64,000 nucleotides of DNA, from contig CM060109.1 of NCBI GenBank assembly GCA_030522415.1, positions 33,920,892 to 33,984,891 on the forward strand, read 5' to 3'. The notes under the pieces are model-generated. The model was not told the origin of the DNA. It saw nothing but the letters and a program-made list of their open reading frames with translations, and made no database searches. Below are positions 42,001-51,142 of the stretch, one piece after another. This stretch comes from Channallabes apus. Taxonomy: Eukaryota > Chordata > Actinopteri > Siluriformes > Clariidae. Position 1 is the stretch's first letter. The number at the start of each line of letters is the position of its first letter. A program made the translations under genes and the position numbers.

Positions 42001-44966
42001 AAAAATAAATAATATCACCAAAAATGGAGTGTTGGATTTATAAATAAGGAATCCATCTGTGGTAGTGTGGTAATGTGTAAATAGTGTCTTTACTATCATT
42101 CTTAACGTATTACAAGGCCTGCATAATGTAGCTGAAAAAATTAAATAACTTTATAGCACGGTGCAGGTATATAAAACAGCAGCACTCTGCTAGATGGACA
42201 ACTCTAACAATAAGAACTCCCAGAGGTTCAACCTAAATATACATAAAAAAATTCTACCCCACTAAATTATATATAACTAATAAGCCATCTTTTTTATATT
42301 GCAACAAACATTTTTAAAATCTTTTATCATTATTATTATATTATTGTTGGTATTATTGTACAGAGGAATAGACAAACATAATACTTCCATTAGAATAGTT
42401 TGATTAGTTTAATTTAACTGCAAATCAACACTTACCCATCATCTTCTCCATCCACAGGCAAGTTCTTCAGCAGACTGGCTGAGGCAGTTAAGGCACTGAC
42501 TCCACCACTCTCCTCAGAAGCTACAGCAGTGCCGATTTGTGAGGCACATTCACCACTTGCTAGCTTGGGAAGTGTAAGCAGGGACTGGTGCTGACTTAAA
42601 AGACGTTGAGCATCTTCGAGCTGTGTGGCCACCAGCGTGGGTAAGGTGGCATAAAGGGCATTGACAGCAGTTCCACCATCCTTGGAGCCATTCTGGATCA
42701 AGCTGGCCTGAGGGTCACTCTGGATGCTGAGAGGCACATTAGATGTGGGCAGATTTGAAGTTACAGGAACAAACTGAGCTCCTATGCCTTGGCTGCTGAG
42801 AGGTGTTTGCTGCTCCACAGAGAGCTGTGTTGGGACTAGAGGCCCTTTTGCAGGCTGCTGTACAACTCCAGGGCCTGTGGACTGTGCCACCTGTGGCATG
42901 ACACCACCAGCTGGGGCTTGGACCATGTGCGGGGTTTGCTGGGGCTGCAGGATACCTTGAGGAACTGACTGAGCCACAGAGGCAGGTATGTTCCCCACAG
43001 GTGGCTGAGAGCCTGGCATCACCTGGCCGTTGCCAGTTAAGGTCACAGATGTCATGGAAGTTGACAGATGGGGCAGGGCTTGTGCCGATCCTGAAGCTGC
43101 AACCTGGATTATCTGTGGTGACTGGGTGAAGTCAGATGGCCGACTACCTCCTTGGCTTAGCGAGGTGACGTGAACAGGGGCTACCTGGGCTGCTGCAACT
43201 GACTGTGGAGCAGAAGGGTAGACCATCTGCTGCTGCAGCTGTGCTGTCTGAGTATACGTCAGCTGCTGTGGGGGCACGGCAGGCGATGGATGGCCAGTTG
43301 TTGTTTGCAAGCCTCCAATGTTGACTGGAGCCTGCTGCTGACTGCTACCTGGCACTGGGTTGGCAGAGTTGACCACCTTGTGTGGATGCATATGAGGCTT
43401 GGAGACATTTGCAACCATGGAGTACTCTGGCATGTGAGCGGGTGGTGGAAAGCTCTGCTGAACACCTGAAGAACTGACATCCCCACTGGCTACACCTTCA
43501 GAGTAGTGGCTTAAAGTGCTGACTGAGCTATTTGCAGAGCTGACACTAACAATCTCTCTCTCTGAACTGTCAGGTACAAATTGACGGATGCTCTCCACTG
43601 TTCTGGTGCTAGGTACATTTTCAGAGGAACCAGAACCTTCTTTGTCATAATACTCTGTACATGTCCATCTACCTTTCTTGAATGGCTCTGAAGTTGAGTC
43701 CAATTTAACTACTCGGAAGCGTGAGCTGGTGGTATGAGGAGCAGGCACGGGGGCCTGCTGAGGCTGGACATTTGAGACAGGGACAGCAGAAGAAGGTTGT
43801 GTTATGTCAGTTGGTCCCACATGAGTGCCACCTGAGGACCCAATAATGGCAGAAGTGGTAGTGCCAGTATTTACTGTGATAGCACTACTTATACTGCTGC
43901 TTTGTTGACGCATTAAGTTTACATTTTGGTTATTGGTATTATTCAAGCCAGTGGGAAGAGCTACACCACTACTGTTTATACTTATGCCACCCACACCAGG
44001 CACACTGGAATTTAAATGATTAACATTGCTTGCTAAGGGCTTAACACTAACTGTACCACCTGATGCTGAAGACGCCATTCCGGCAGACATTCCTGGAACA
44101 GCAGCGATCAAGGGCTGACCAACACCAGCTGTGCCAACAGTGGAATTATCTGCCATTCCTCCCACATTTAAAGGCATTTTCTGGTCTACGATTGGTAAAG
44201 TCCCAGGGGTTGGGTTGACAGTAGATATGACTACACTTCCAAGAGGAATACCAGCCTGTGTCCCACCTGAGGCTGATGAAGCAGAATGAGTACTTCCAGA
44301 GGGAGCAGAGTGAAGCTGATGGTGGTGATGGGTGTGATGATGGTGATGGTGAACTGCACCATTAACCATAGTGCTGTGGGCTTGTGGGAGTAAAGGTGGT
44401 TGATTTGGGGACACAGCTCCTGGGGTTTCTGCATCATGGAGGTTGTTCAGAGTGTCTTCTGAAGAGCTCCTCTCAGGTCCTGCCGCATCATTAGCCCGGG
44501 AAAATGACACATCCAAAATCTCAGAGGAGGATAGGTCCTCTGTGTGGGACTCATCTAAATCATCACAGCTCTCTGTGTCTTCTGTAATGCTGTTATTTGT
44601 GCTGACAGAGATCTGCGCTGGGGTAACGCTGGTGATCTGAAAGCCACTCTTCTTTTTTATCTGTGCTCCTGACGAGGGCACACCTGGGGGCAAAAGCGAG
44701 GACTGCGAGTGGATGTTCAGGCTGTGGGGAGGAGGGTGCGGAGTCCCGAGTGAGGACGCGGCAGTGGGCAGGGGCTGTATCAGCGCTGAAGGTTTATATT
44801 CGTCTGACGGCATTAAGTTGCTGCTCAGGTTGGCACCCCCCGATGATGGAATCAACGCAGAAGAAGATCCACCAGCAGTGTTAGCGGTAGCCCGTCTGGG
44901 ACAATTTGCCGCCTGCGCCATTTTTCGTGCGCTCGCTGAATCTGCTGCCAACTCAGGGTGATGCAT
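13561..44966 (-). CDS. tsc22d1: TSC22 domain family protein 1, long isoform, 3 coding exons
   Basis: Coding exons on the minus strand are 44966-42436, 14916-14865 and 13821-13561, with GT..AG borders and matching phases (2531, 52 and 261 bases), giving 947 residues. Exon 1 encodes a disordered Ser/Thr/Gln/Pro-rich region. It has two conserved islands: [17 protein letters not shown] with an acidic Ser-rich tail (residues 104-180), and [20 protein letters not shown] then [10 protein letters not shown] (414-443). A histidine run lies at 206-216. Exons 2-3 give [14 protein letters not shown] and then [20 protein letters not shown] from residue 862, the TSC box followed by a leucine zipper ([19 protein letters not shown]). 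Family members are regulators that dimerise through the zipper; long forms have been linked to BMP/TGF-beta signalling. Human TSC22D1 long is larger, at about 1,070 residues. Intron 1 is 27.5 kb and transposon-rich. Confidence 0.96.
14140..14340. promoter_or_regulatory. Promoter-like cluster in tsc22d1 intron 2
   Basis: A compact GC-richer island carries a CGCGTCAC motif, AAAATGGCCG (YY1-like, about 14211-14220), a CCAAT box at 14238-14242, TATTTATA at 14255-14262 and GTTTGCCTAGCAAC (RFX X-box-like, about 14283-14296). CCAAT and TATA are spaced as in a plus-strand promoter, antisense to tsc22d1. No open frame or known transcript start is identified, so this may be an enhancer or a non-coding promoter. 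Confidence 0.35.
15509..15870 (-). promoter_or_regulatory. Internal promoter of the tsc22d1 short isoform
   Basis: CpG-enriched block directly upstream of the short first exon. On the minus strand it has a CCAAT box (15779-15783), an octamer ATGCAAAT (15735-15742) overlapping a TATA-like ATATATTAT (15741-15750) and CTATAACA nearer the exon (about 15574). The order CCAAT, then octamer/TATA, then exon fits a regulated minus-strand promoter. The start site itself is not determined. Confidence 0.55.
15931..15992. repeat. Poly(A) plus (TA)n microsatellite
   Basis: An A run (about 15931-15953) is followed by uninterrupted TA repeats to about 15992, just upstream of the tsc22d1 short-isoform promoter. 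Confidence 0.95.
16000..16900. other. tsc22d1 intron 1, nothing recognised
   Basis: AT-rich intronic sequence. No coding exon, RNA gene or terminal repeat is supported. Confidence 0.5.
16905..16940. repeat. Poly(C) run and (AATA)n microsatellite
   Basis: A C run is followed by AATA-type repeats near 16913-16937. Confidence 0.8.
16960..17092 (+). repeat. LINE/SINE 3' tail common in teleosts
   Basis: The core GTAAGTCGCTCTGGATAAGA then GCGTCTGCCAAATG, ending in ATGTAAATGTAAAT at 17079-17092, is the highly recurrent 3' tail shared by fish L2-type LINEs and dependent SINEs (recognised from memory). Only the tail is present, as expected for 5'-truncated retroposition. Confidence 0.75.
17093..19590. 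other. tsc22d1 intron 1, no gene recognised
   Basis: Intronic DNA with a poly(G) run at about 17340-17352, C-rich runs near 17830-17847 and simple repeats near 19500-19590 (AATA, TATC and a GCGCGTGCGCAC alternating purine-pyrimidine block). No exon is supported. Confidence 0.5.
19591..19616. repeat. (TA)n microsatellite at Tc1 insertion site
   Basis: Uninterrupted TA repeats run straight into the Tc1 copy at 19617. Because Tc1 elements target TA, the tract is the likely target, and the matching TATATA continues after the element at 21238-21247. Confidence 0.9.
19617..21237 (+). mobile_element. Tc1-like transposon copy B, near complete
   Basis: Starts CAGTGGTGTGAAAAACTATT and ends with the reverse complement, with TA on both sides (19615-19616, 21238-21239), for 1,621 bases. 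It is the same family as copy A (1-293) and copy C (61436-63049). It sits in the large tsc22d1 intron in antisense orientation to that gene, in the middle of a TA microsatellite. Confidence 0.97.
19996..21019 (+). pseudogene. Transposase of Tc1 copy B, two lesions
   Basis: Begins [18 protein letters not shown] at 19996. It has paired helix-turn-helix DNA-binding segments in the first 120 residues ([19 protein letters not shown]) and a GRPTKIT linker motif, then the DD34E catalytic core: [23 protein letters not shown] and [16 protein letters not shown]. It ends GGPTSY plus TAG at 21017-21019. Two lesions are visible against copy C. One extra A in the A-run near 20400-20406 shifts the frame, and AAC-TAA replaces AAC-AAA at about 20780, giving a stop just before the final catalytic Glu. 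The reading is otherwise intact, so inactivation looks recent. Confidence 0.95.
21246..21273. repeat. (GA)n microsatellite
   Basis: GA repeats directly follow the TA tract on the right side of Tc1 copy B. Confidence 0.9.
21274..23948. other. tsc22d1 intron 1, no gene recognised
   Basis: AT-rich intron with A-rich runs near 21399-21420 and 23029-23065. Short open frames here have no recognisable family or splice context. Confidence 0.5.
24691..24993 (-). pseudogene. BED zinc-finger fragment of a hAT transposase
   Basis: The minus-strand frame of 100 residues starts [20 protein letters not shown] and then shows [15 protein letters not shown]. This is the VW..F..C..C...H pattern of a BED zinc finger, the N-terminal DNA-binding domain of many hAT transposases. 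The RNase-H-like catalytic region and dimerisation domain are absent, so it is a truncated remnant that could at most encode a DNA-binding peptide. Confidence 0.7.
25250..25345 (+). repeat. LINE-like 3' tail inside nested hAT
   Basis: The sequence GTATAAGCATTTCACTGCAT then GTGACAAATAAAATTTGAAT is a recurrent teleost retroposon 3' tail in my recollection. It sits between the two ends of the nested hAT, so it is part of that hAT's cargo or a later insertion. Confidence 0.45.
25764..26560 (+). mobile_element. Second insertion in the outer hAT (TAGAGCTGGGCGGTATG type)
   Basis: Comparison with the sister hAT at 36928-37660 shows matching sequence up to GTAGCGGCGA at about 25762 and again from TATAGCAAAATGG at about 26562. 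The intervening 800 bases are absent there. The block starts TAGAGCTGGGCGGTATGAAC, like the element at 40078-40960 (TAGGGCCGAGGGGTATGACC), but a matching right end is not obvious, so it is probably truncated. Confidence 0.6.
27103..32980. other. tsc22d1 intron 1, no gene recognised
   Basis: Long intronic stretch with a T run at about 28569-28589, (ATCA)n near 28738-28758 and a short GTGTGTGT run near 30921-30938. The open frames are short, lack codon structure and have no splice-flanked homology that I can recognise. No RNA gene is seen. Confidence 0.5.
32983..33040. repeat. (TA)n microsatellite
   Basis: GTGTGTGT followed by an uninterrupted TA tract of nearly 60 bases. Confidence 0.95.
33041..36879. 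other. tsc22d1 intron 1, mostly unrecognised
   Basis: Intronic DNA. At 35340-35480 the minus strand has GGTCTGATGAGTCC next to a decayed frame, the WSDES motif of a Tc1-type transposase, so an old Tc1 fragment is possible there. The rest shows nothing identifiable. Confidence 0.4.
36880..36927. mobile_element. Solo Tc1-type terminal repeat fragment
   Basis: TACTGATCAGCCATAACATT matches the left end of the degenerate Tc1 at 51991-52536 and is a familiar fish Tc1 terminus. It is cut off by the hAT at 36928. Confidence 0.5.
36928..37660 (-). mobile_element. hAT copy, truncated, inverted relative to 23957-27094
   Basis: Starts TAGGGCTGCAACTAACGATT with AATCGATTAGTTGG motifs. It then follows the reverse complement of the right half of the outer hAT at 23957-27094, including ATAAATCAGGGTATTATGTA, the CGCCGCTACTGGG region and a GAAAACGCACTAGAAGTG stretch. 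It ends without a second terminus near 37660. It lacks the 800-base block found in its sister, giving an empty-site comparison. Confidence 0.8.
37661..38994. other. tsc22d1 intron 1, no gene recognised
   Basis: AT-rich intronic sequence with no supported exon or mobile element. Confidence 0.5.
38995..39180 (+). mobile_element. Possible hAT-like end fragment
   Basis: GATTGTAACGATGCACC followed by CATGATTCAATTTGATTCA resembles the start of a common fish hAT-type element (TAGGGGTGTAACGAT-like). No matching right end is seen. Confidence 0.35.
39345..39570. mobile_element. CpG-rich 226-bp insertion with inverted ends and 11-bp direct repeat
   Basis: The block has far more C, G and CpG than the surrounding intron (GGTTTCGCGCGGTGGCC, CCTCGCGCAAGTTTGCGG, CGTCGGCGGGCAATCGCGGC). 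Near its ends, CTCACCTATGCGGTTT (39351-39366) and the reverse complement of AAACCGCACAGGTGAA (39555-39570) form an inverted repeat with few mismatches. ATAGGGGTATA is present on both sides (39334-39344, 39571-39581). This looks like a small non-autonomous DNA transposon. A target duplication of 9-11 bp would suit a Mutator-type element, but the class is not settled. Confidence 0.6.
40078..40960. mobile_element. hAT-like non-autonomous element
   Basis: Starts TAGGGCCGAGGGGTATGACC and ends TTACCCAGCTCTA, imperfect inverted ends. It is flanked by CTTCAAAAG (40069-40077) and CTTCAAAG (40961-40968), a likely 8-bp duplication with one indel. The left end resembles the block at 25764-26560. No transposase frame is present. 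Confidence 0.65.
40961..42430. other. tsc22d1 intron 1, donor-proximal part, no element recognised
   Basis: AT-rich sequence leading to the donor site of tsc22d1 exon 1. Nothing else is supported. Confidence 0.5.
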
Positions 44967-45760
44967 ATCTACGGGTGGTCTCTGGCAGAGTTGTAAATAC
45001 AGACTAGAAGAACTGCCGTGTTGACAGGCCCTTTTTTAGCAGGAGTTTCACCTCGCCCAAGTAGTTTCCACATACAACTAATGTCCACTCTCACAAACAA
45101 CAGCCAGGATTCGATAATTCCACTTTTGTTCAGTGTATATTAACAATGTCCACGGCCAGGTCGCGCGCTAATATGCTAGCTAGCTAGCTGGCTGGCTAAG
45201 TTAAAAACAGTCGTCGTAGAGTAATGCTAGCTCCCAATGTAGCCGACAACGTTTTGTCGGGCTGTTTATCGGATACGAGTATTAGAAGCGTGTCAATTTA
45301 TCATACTTCATCTGTTACTTTGCCTAAATAATACCGACAATAAGAAGTAAACGTCACAATTAATATCAAACAACGTACGTCCCAACTGCATGCATCGACT
45401 CAGTATTCTATCAGTAGCAGCTAACAGACTGTAAGTCGCATTTTGAATATAACGTTATTTGAAGCGTCAAAACGTACAACTCATCGACGATGGCAGATCG
45501 GCAGACTGTATTCACATAATTTTACGATATCACAAGATTTGATTGTTCCATTTCTTCGCTTCTTTGTTTTAATCAAACGTCTAGTTATACCAGTTGCTAT
45601 CTTCTTCCCCAGCTATCGCCTTGTAATGTAGCCGTGCTAGTTACTAGCCGCCTGTGACGAGACTGAAAGGGGAGGAGAACTCGGTAACATGGCGACCGCG
45701 CATGCCCGGTGAAAGCGCTACCGGCCAGACATAAAGCCAGTCTGAAATCAAGGCCTAATC
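44967..45760 (-). promoter_or_regulatory. tsc22d1 long-isoform 5' region and CpG promoter
   Basis: CpG-rich relative to the window (CCAGGTCGCGCGCTAAT near 45157, CTGTTTATCGGATACGAG near 45262). At 45686-45705 an AACATGGCGACC YY1-like site touches GCGCATGC, close to the NRF1 consensus. YY1 and NRF1 sites sit near start sites of many TATA-less vertebrate promoters, so transcription may begin anywhere in this interval. A run of CTAGCTAGCTAGCTGGCTGG is at about 45175-45196. Confidence 0.55.
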
Positions 45761-45769
45761 CCGAATAGA

Positions 45770-47773
45770 GTAGATACTGCTTTCATAAGTGCACTACACT
45801 AGACACGATATAATAACTTTTACCATCTATGTAGTGTGCTACGTCTTAGAAAGGAAGGTATTTGGGATTCGGTCATAGGCGGAACGTAGGAAAGTGTCAA
45901 ATATAGCTATGAGAACTGGAAACAAAATAAAGACTAAAGTATCATCATCAGAAATAAGAAAAGTGTCTTTCCTGTAGTCACTGGATTAAGGTGCAGCCAT
46001 GACAATGAGTGTAATTGAACCTGTTCGAAATTTAGATTTCGGTGTGAGGTGGAGTGTGCGTGTGTGTGTGTGTGTGTGAGGGGAGATGTGTCTCGGGGCG
46101 TTGGCCTCTTGTCTCTTGGCCGTTTCCGATAGATGTTCATTAACCCCCCTTTGCGAGTTTAGATCTGGTTTCAGCACTCCTTAACCAGGTACTTTGAAGA
46201 ATCTTGAACTATGGTTATTTACATCAGTTATCAGACTTTTTGCTGACATATGCCCAAGTAATTATTAAAGAAATAAAGAAAAAAATAATAAGACCTGTAA
46301 ATTATTATTTATTACTGAACATTGCACTCACCCTCCCACATTGTTATTTAAATTTATTTTCAAGTTAATATGCCTATTTGCTGAGTATTAGATTAAAAGC
46401 TCATTAATAAATATAATTTTGATAACTGTAATAATATAATGTTGATAACTGTTGGTTGTGATTTCCACCACTGAAACAAGGTGTTTCCCCCCCCAAATCA
46501 GACCATCCAGATTCAACTTTGAGAACCAAAGGATTAATAAAAAGTGCATTACTATTAACACACTGAGAAAGAATTATTTAACATATTTTTAGCATAAACT
46601 GTGCTCATTGCATCAGAAACTTAACCCAAAAAATGCACTGGGAAAATATGTTGACACAGCCCATATACTTGCACTGTTTTCAGTGAAAGCGGTGCTAGAG
46701 TTTTCCACATCACATACATAAAAGATTAATCAGACACATGATTAGTAAACAATTATCGATTGTACCATCCTTCTGTTTGCATTAGGAGTAAAAATATAAA
46801 TAGTATTTGACTCAATATATCTAATAGATGGTGAAAAAAATCTTGGGTTTAATGCTTGAGTAAGATACATTAAACTAAGGAGTAAATGGATAGGCAATCA
46901 CTTTTAAAGATCAAGCTTTGGCTTGGCAAAAGCCACAGCACAGTAACCCCCATGTAAGTGGACATGTTTTATTCCCACTTGAATATAGTCACTCATACTG
47001 TAAATGTGTAAACTGCCAAAAGATATTTCCGACACTTTCTTTATTTGGTTGTCCTTGTTATAGATGGAGCAAATATTGTAACATTAATATCAAAGTAATT
47101 TAGTGCAGTAAAACATAGCCTTTATAATACTCTGTAATTGTTGTTAGTAATGGCCGTGATGGAAGTATTGCTTTATTGCTTGAAGAAGTGTTAAATGGCA
47201 GTGTAATTCTGATTACAGGCGAATTACTTATGGCAATTTTATTTGAGATATTTAGTTTACATTTAAATATTTAATAAAAGTGCATATTTGCAAATATTTA
47301 TTTTAACATTTATTTAAGATTTATTTTAAACAATTACATTATTTTATTAATTTAAATCCTTTTAAGCTTACATTTTCTTTTGAATATGATGTTAATTATA
47401 TGCCCAGTCCCTCTATACTGCTAAATGAAACAGGTGCTTTATCCTCTGGGACTCTTCAAGGGAGGTCATGTTCAGTGAGGGCTGATAATGAAAAGATCTT
47501 TACACCTCCACAAGGCAAAGAACTCTGCCAGAATCCACTGGTTTGTTTCTCTGCTCAGAAGTGATATGGATTGATCTACAGCTGATGCATATTCTTTGGA
47601 CCGGAACTAAATTGATGAAGTGTATGAAATAGAGTTTGATATGAATTCAACCCTAAACAAAAATTTGTTAGAGAAAAGAAAACACTAAAATAACTGTGTG
47701 GCATTTGTGAGAGGCAGGTAGACAGGCCATCCATACACATGTCAGGGAGGAAGGGAGAGGTGGAGGGGGAGAG

Positions 47774-47812
<39 letters not shown>

Positions 47813-48959
47813 ACTGGAATGTAAGCGTCTGGTGCTGTCAGCAGCTTTAAATCACACTGGCACTTCTCAGAAAAACAAAGAGTGCTATTGTCCCCCTGAA
47901 CAATTATGCTTGATTTAAACATTGGAATCTGTTTTTAGTTCATAAACATTTATTAGAGTATCTTTATGATTAGATAAAATAATGCAGCCTAGTGTTGAAT
48001 CACTGCTTTGTGTAATTTGTGGATTTGGATTTAGGCTAGACAGCAAAATAGTGCATTTGTTGCACTTCTATTCTTTTACTGCGGGTGTTCACCACAGACA
48101 TGAGAGCCTTTGTGCATAATAAAAATGTTTATGGATTTAAGTAGAAGTAGGGGATGGAAATGTTGCTTGCACATTGTAGTTGTGAAGTAAGCTATTGTAG
48201 TCGTAAGGTTTATGAGAAGTGTCTTATTTCAAATAATTTTAATGCATTTACTGCTCAAAACACCTACGAATATCTCAGTTTAAAATTGAAAGATTCAATC
48301 TAAAAAGTTCCTTTAGAACACATGGTGGAAATACTTTGTGCATTGTTTATAATTTTCATTTACGGTCAGCTTAGAACAATATACAAAAGAAAACTACAAT
48401 CTTGAATTACTGTGTGTTCTTTTAGGAGATTGTGCAGACACAATTAAATGCTATAAATTCTAGTATTTGTTTAAAATTTATCTTGGTCACTGCATAATTA
48501 CATGTATGATGGAATGACACTAATGAACAGTAATTGAATGACACTAATGAGAAACCTCCTTCTATAAGCAAAGTGTCCAAATCTTTAAGTGAAAATCATG
48601 TAGAACAGTTTTAAATCAAGTACTTTTTTTTAGTGTGGAGCCATCAATGGAATATTCCATGAAATGTATTTTTATTTTTATTTTTTACATTGCTACGCTT
48701 CATTTTTCTCATGTTCAAATGCAACTCTTTGTGTTCCTGATTAAGCTGATTAGGTTGGCGGTACAGTTTGGGCAAGCCAATGTTCTTCCAAGAGCATTAA
48801 TTTTAAAAATCTAGCCAGACTTGTTGTATAGCGTATAATTAGGTTATTAAGTTATACAGTTATATAGTATATCCCTCTCATCAGTAACTTGTACAGTACC
48901 ATATCATATTTTAATTAGATTTTGTACTTTTATGCATGTACTTATGGTAATTATTATTT
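45770..48959. other. tsc22d1-gtf2f2 intergenic region, part 1, no gene recognised
   Basis: Contains a GT microsatellite at about 46056-46080 and a GA microsatellite at about 47771-47810. I looked for exons of nufip1 and gpalpp1, expected here from the human gene order, and saw none. Confidence 0.5.
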
Positions 48960-49133
48960 ATTCTGATTCAGTAAATGCTTTATTAGTCAAGGTTGTGGTA
49001 AATCTGACACCTATACCAGTAACACTGGGTGCAAGGTAAGCACATAATGAATAGGCTAAGGAACTTTGCAAACAGTATCAAACCTTTTATTTGTTAAAGT
49101 TCACAGAGGGAATTTAGAGTTAGCCTAAGATGC

Positions 49134-49216
<83 letters not shown>

Positions 49217-49310
49217 ATTCAAGCTCAGGATTAAACTTGGGACCCCAGAGCTATGAGGCAAAAGCCCTAACTTCTAAGTCACCATCCCACCTTGATCCTG
49301 ATTAATGTAT
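48960..49310 (-). repeat. Teleost interspersed repeat interrupted by a long (CA)n
   Basis: The left part (GTCAAGGTTGTGGTAAATCT, AACACTGGGTGCAAGGTA) and right part (CAGGATTAAACTTGGGACCC, AGAGCTATGAGGCAAAAGCC) match in order the minus strand of the repeat also seen at 6120-6385. A pure CA tract of about 75 bases (49139-49213) separates them. Confidence 0.65.
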
Positions 49311-50099
49311 TGATTAGTGGTGGAAAAACATCCATGTATGTCTCTAAATGTGTGGTTGGGAAGCTGAATCAGTTCTATTCTTCTATTAAAATTAACATTA
49401 TTTCAGCAGTTTTTCATTATGCACAATCTTCAATGTTTCAGATGAGCTCCTTAACTAATAAGTATTTGATGAAAGGTGAATGTGGACTGAAAAGCTTAAT
49501 TTTATGGACCCTAGTTTAAAGTCTGTATTTTATAGTGTACATAACTAAGTCTATAGTTTTATAGTGTAAAAGGGTAAATGTAGCCCTTACTATTTTAAAG
49601 ATTTTCAGTTCTCTAACAGAATTTCCGCTGCTTTTTTTGAAAGCTTTGGAAATTATTGTGTGTTCATGCCTGCCACCTGTTGGCTGACATGAGCCTGAAG
49701 CCCAAGTAATCTCCTGTTTTTAGCCGTCTACATACAACAAGCGTTAGGGGTTTATAATTAAATAAGGCAAATGGATTGATATGCTAAATTAATTGAGTGT
49801 GAGGATTGCCAAATATACTGCCTGTCCAACTGAACTTTCCAACACATTATTAAAACCTGGAATAAATGTAGTTGAGAAAATATCATGAATGGAGATCACT
49901 TACTGTAAATGCTGGTGAATATGCATCATAAAAACTGACAGATATTATGAATATGATACTGTATAATGAAGTGCATTTTCACATGCAGAATGTGATAAGA
50001 ATGTGATAAAAACTCTGGAATTGGAACAGGAACAGCTGTGTGGCCTTATGAAAACTATTTGCTAGTAAGGCTAATTAAAATTTGCCAGGGAGCATAAAG
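49311..50099. other. Intergenic, nothing recognised
   Basis: AT-rich sequence. No gene, RNA or element is supported. Confidence 0.45.
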
Positions 50100-50472
50100 A
50101 TTTGGACTTTGAAGCTATGAAAAAAAGGTCATGTGGGCTTATGAGTCCAGATTGACCCTATTCCAGAGTGATGTGCACATCACACACTCTACATCTAACA
50201 AAGATAATAACAGTTAGATCCAAAACTCTCATAATTGGACTCATCAGACTAAAATTCAGTTTGCCACTGATCTAATGTCCATTCATTGTGTTTCTTGTCC
50301 CAAGCAAGTCTCTTCTACTTATTGTTCATCCGAAGTAATGGTCTTTTGCTGCAATTCGACCATTAAGGCCTGACTCCATCACGTATTGGTTGTTGAAACA
50401 TGTCTATTGCTTGAACTCCAAAGCATTTATGTAGGCTAAATCAGCAAATCAGGATTGAGGCTGATCATAAAA

Positions 50473-50543
<71 letters not shown>

Positions 50544-50870
50544 TCTGCAGCAGAGGTCAGCAATTGACTGACCTTACTTTCTTAAAGCAATGATAGACTG
50601 TCTTTCTCTTTACTTAACCGAGGGTTTCCTGTCAAATTATGGATTTGTAGTACCACTAATAAGGCTATTGACTCTTCGTCAAGAAAGCTGATGGTCTAAA
50701 GCACATTAAAAATCCAAGAAATGTCCAAATGAACACTTGAGAAGGCACACCGGTGAATTGAAAAAAATCATCCAGGTGAATCTTGTGAATCTGATGAGAG
50801 AATGCCATGATCGTGCCAAACTGTCATCAACAATGTTGGAAATAATAAGAAAAAATACAGAACTAAGTAT
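50100..50870 (-). mobile_element. Degenerate Tc1-like element, minus orientation, split by (A)n(TA)n
   Basis: Read on the minus strand, decayed pieces of a Tc1 transposase appear in order. From left to right on the plus strand these are GGACTCATCAGACT (WSDES region), CCCAAGCAAGTCTCTTCT, GCAATTCGACCATTAAGGCC, TCCTCTGCAGCAGAGGT, TTAAAGCAATGATAGACTGT and the outer region CAGGTGAATC with GAGAGAATGCC. A run of A and then TA repeats (about 50469-50541) splits it. The family appears to be that of 3245-3440 and 8766-9176. Confidence 0.75.
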
Positions 50871-51142
50871 GTTTAAACTTCAGACTGTTTATATATCGTG
50901 TCTGTGTGTTTGTATGTCTTCATAACTATCTCTTCTTCTGACTGCGAAACAGCGTATTGCGTTTTGTTTGTGCTAAAATTTTATTCAAAATGTCCACAAG
51001 GTGTCAGTATATATACACACTGCACGCTTTGGGCCATGTCTCAAACACATAATCATAGCAGCGGTAACTTAAGTGACCAGTGGCATTTCTAAGGCGTTTC
51101 TCAGGCAAATTTCATCCATAGAGGAGCTGGGAGGCTGCAGCC

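Noticed and set aside
46000..46140. Plus-strand frame from the ATG near 46000 as a possible divergent gene at the tsc22d1 promoter
   Set aside because: It passes into a GT microsatellite and stops, with no conserved peptide and no good splice donor.
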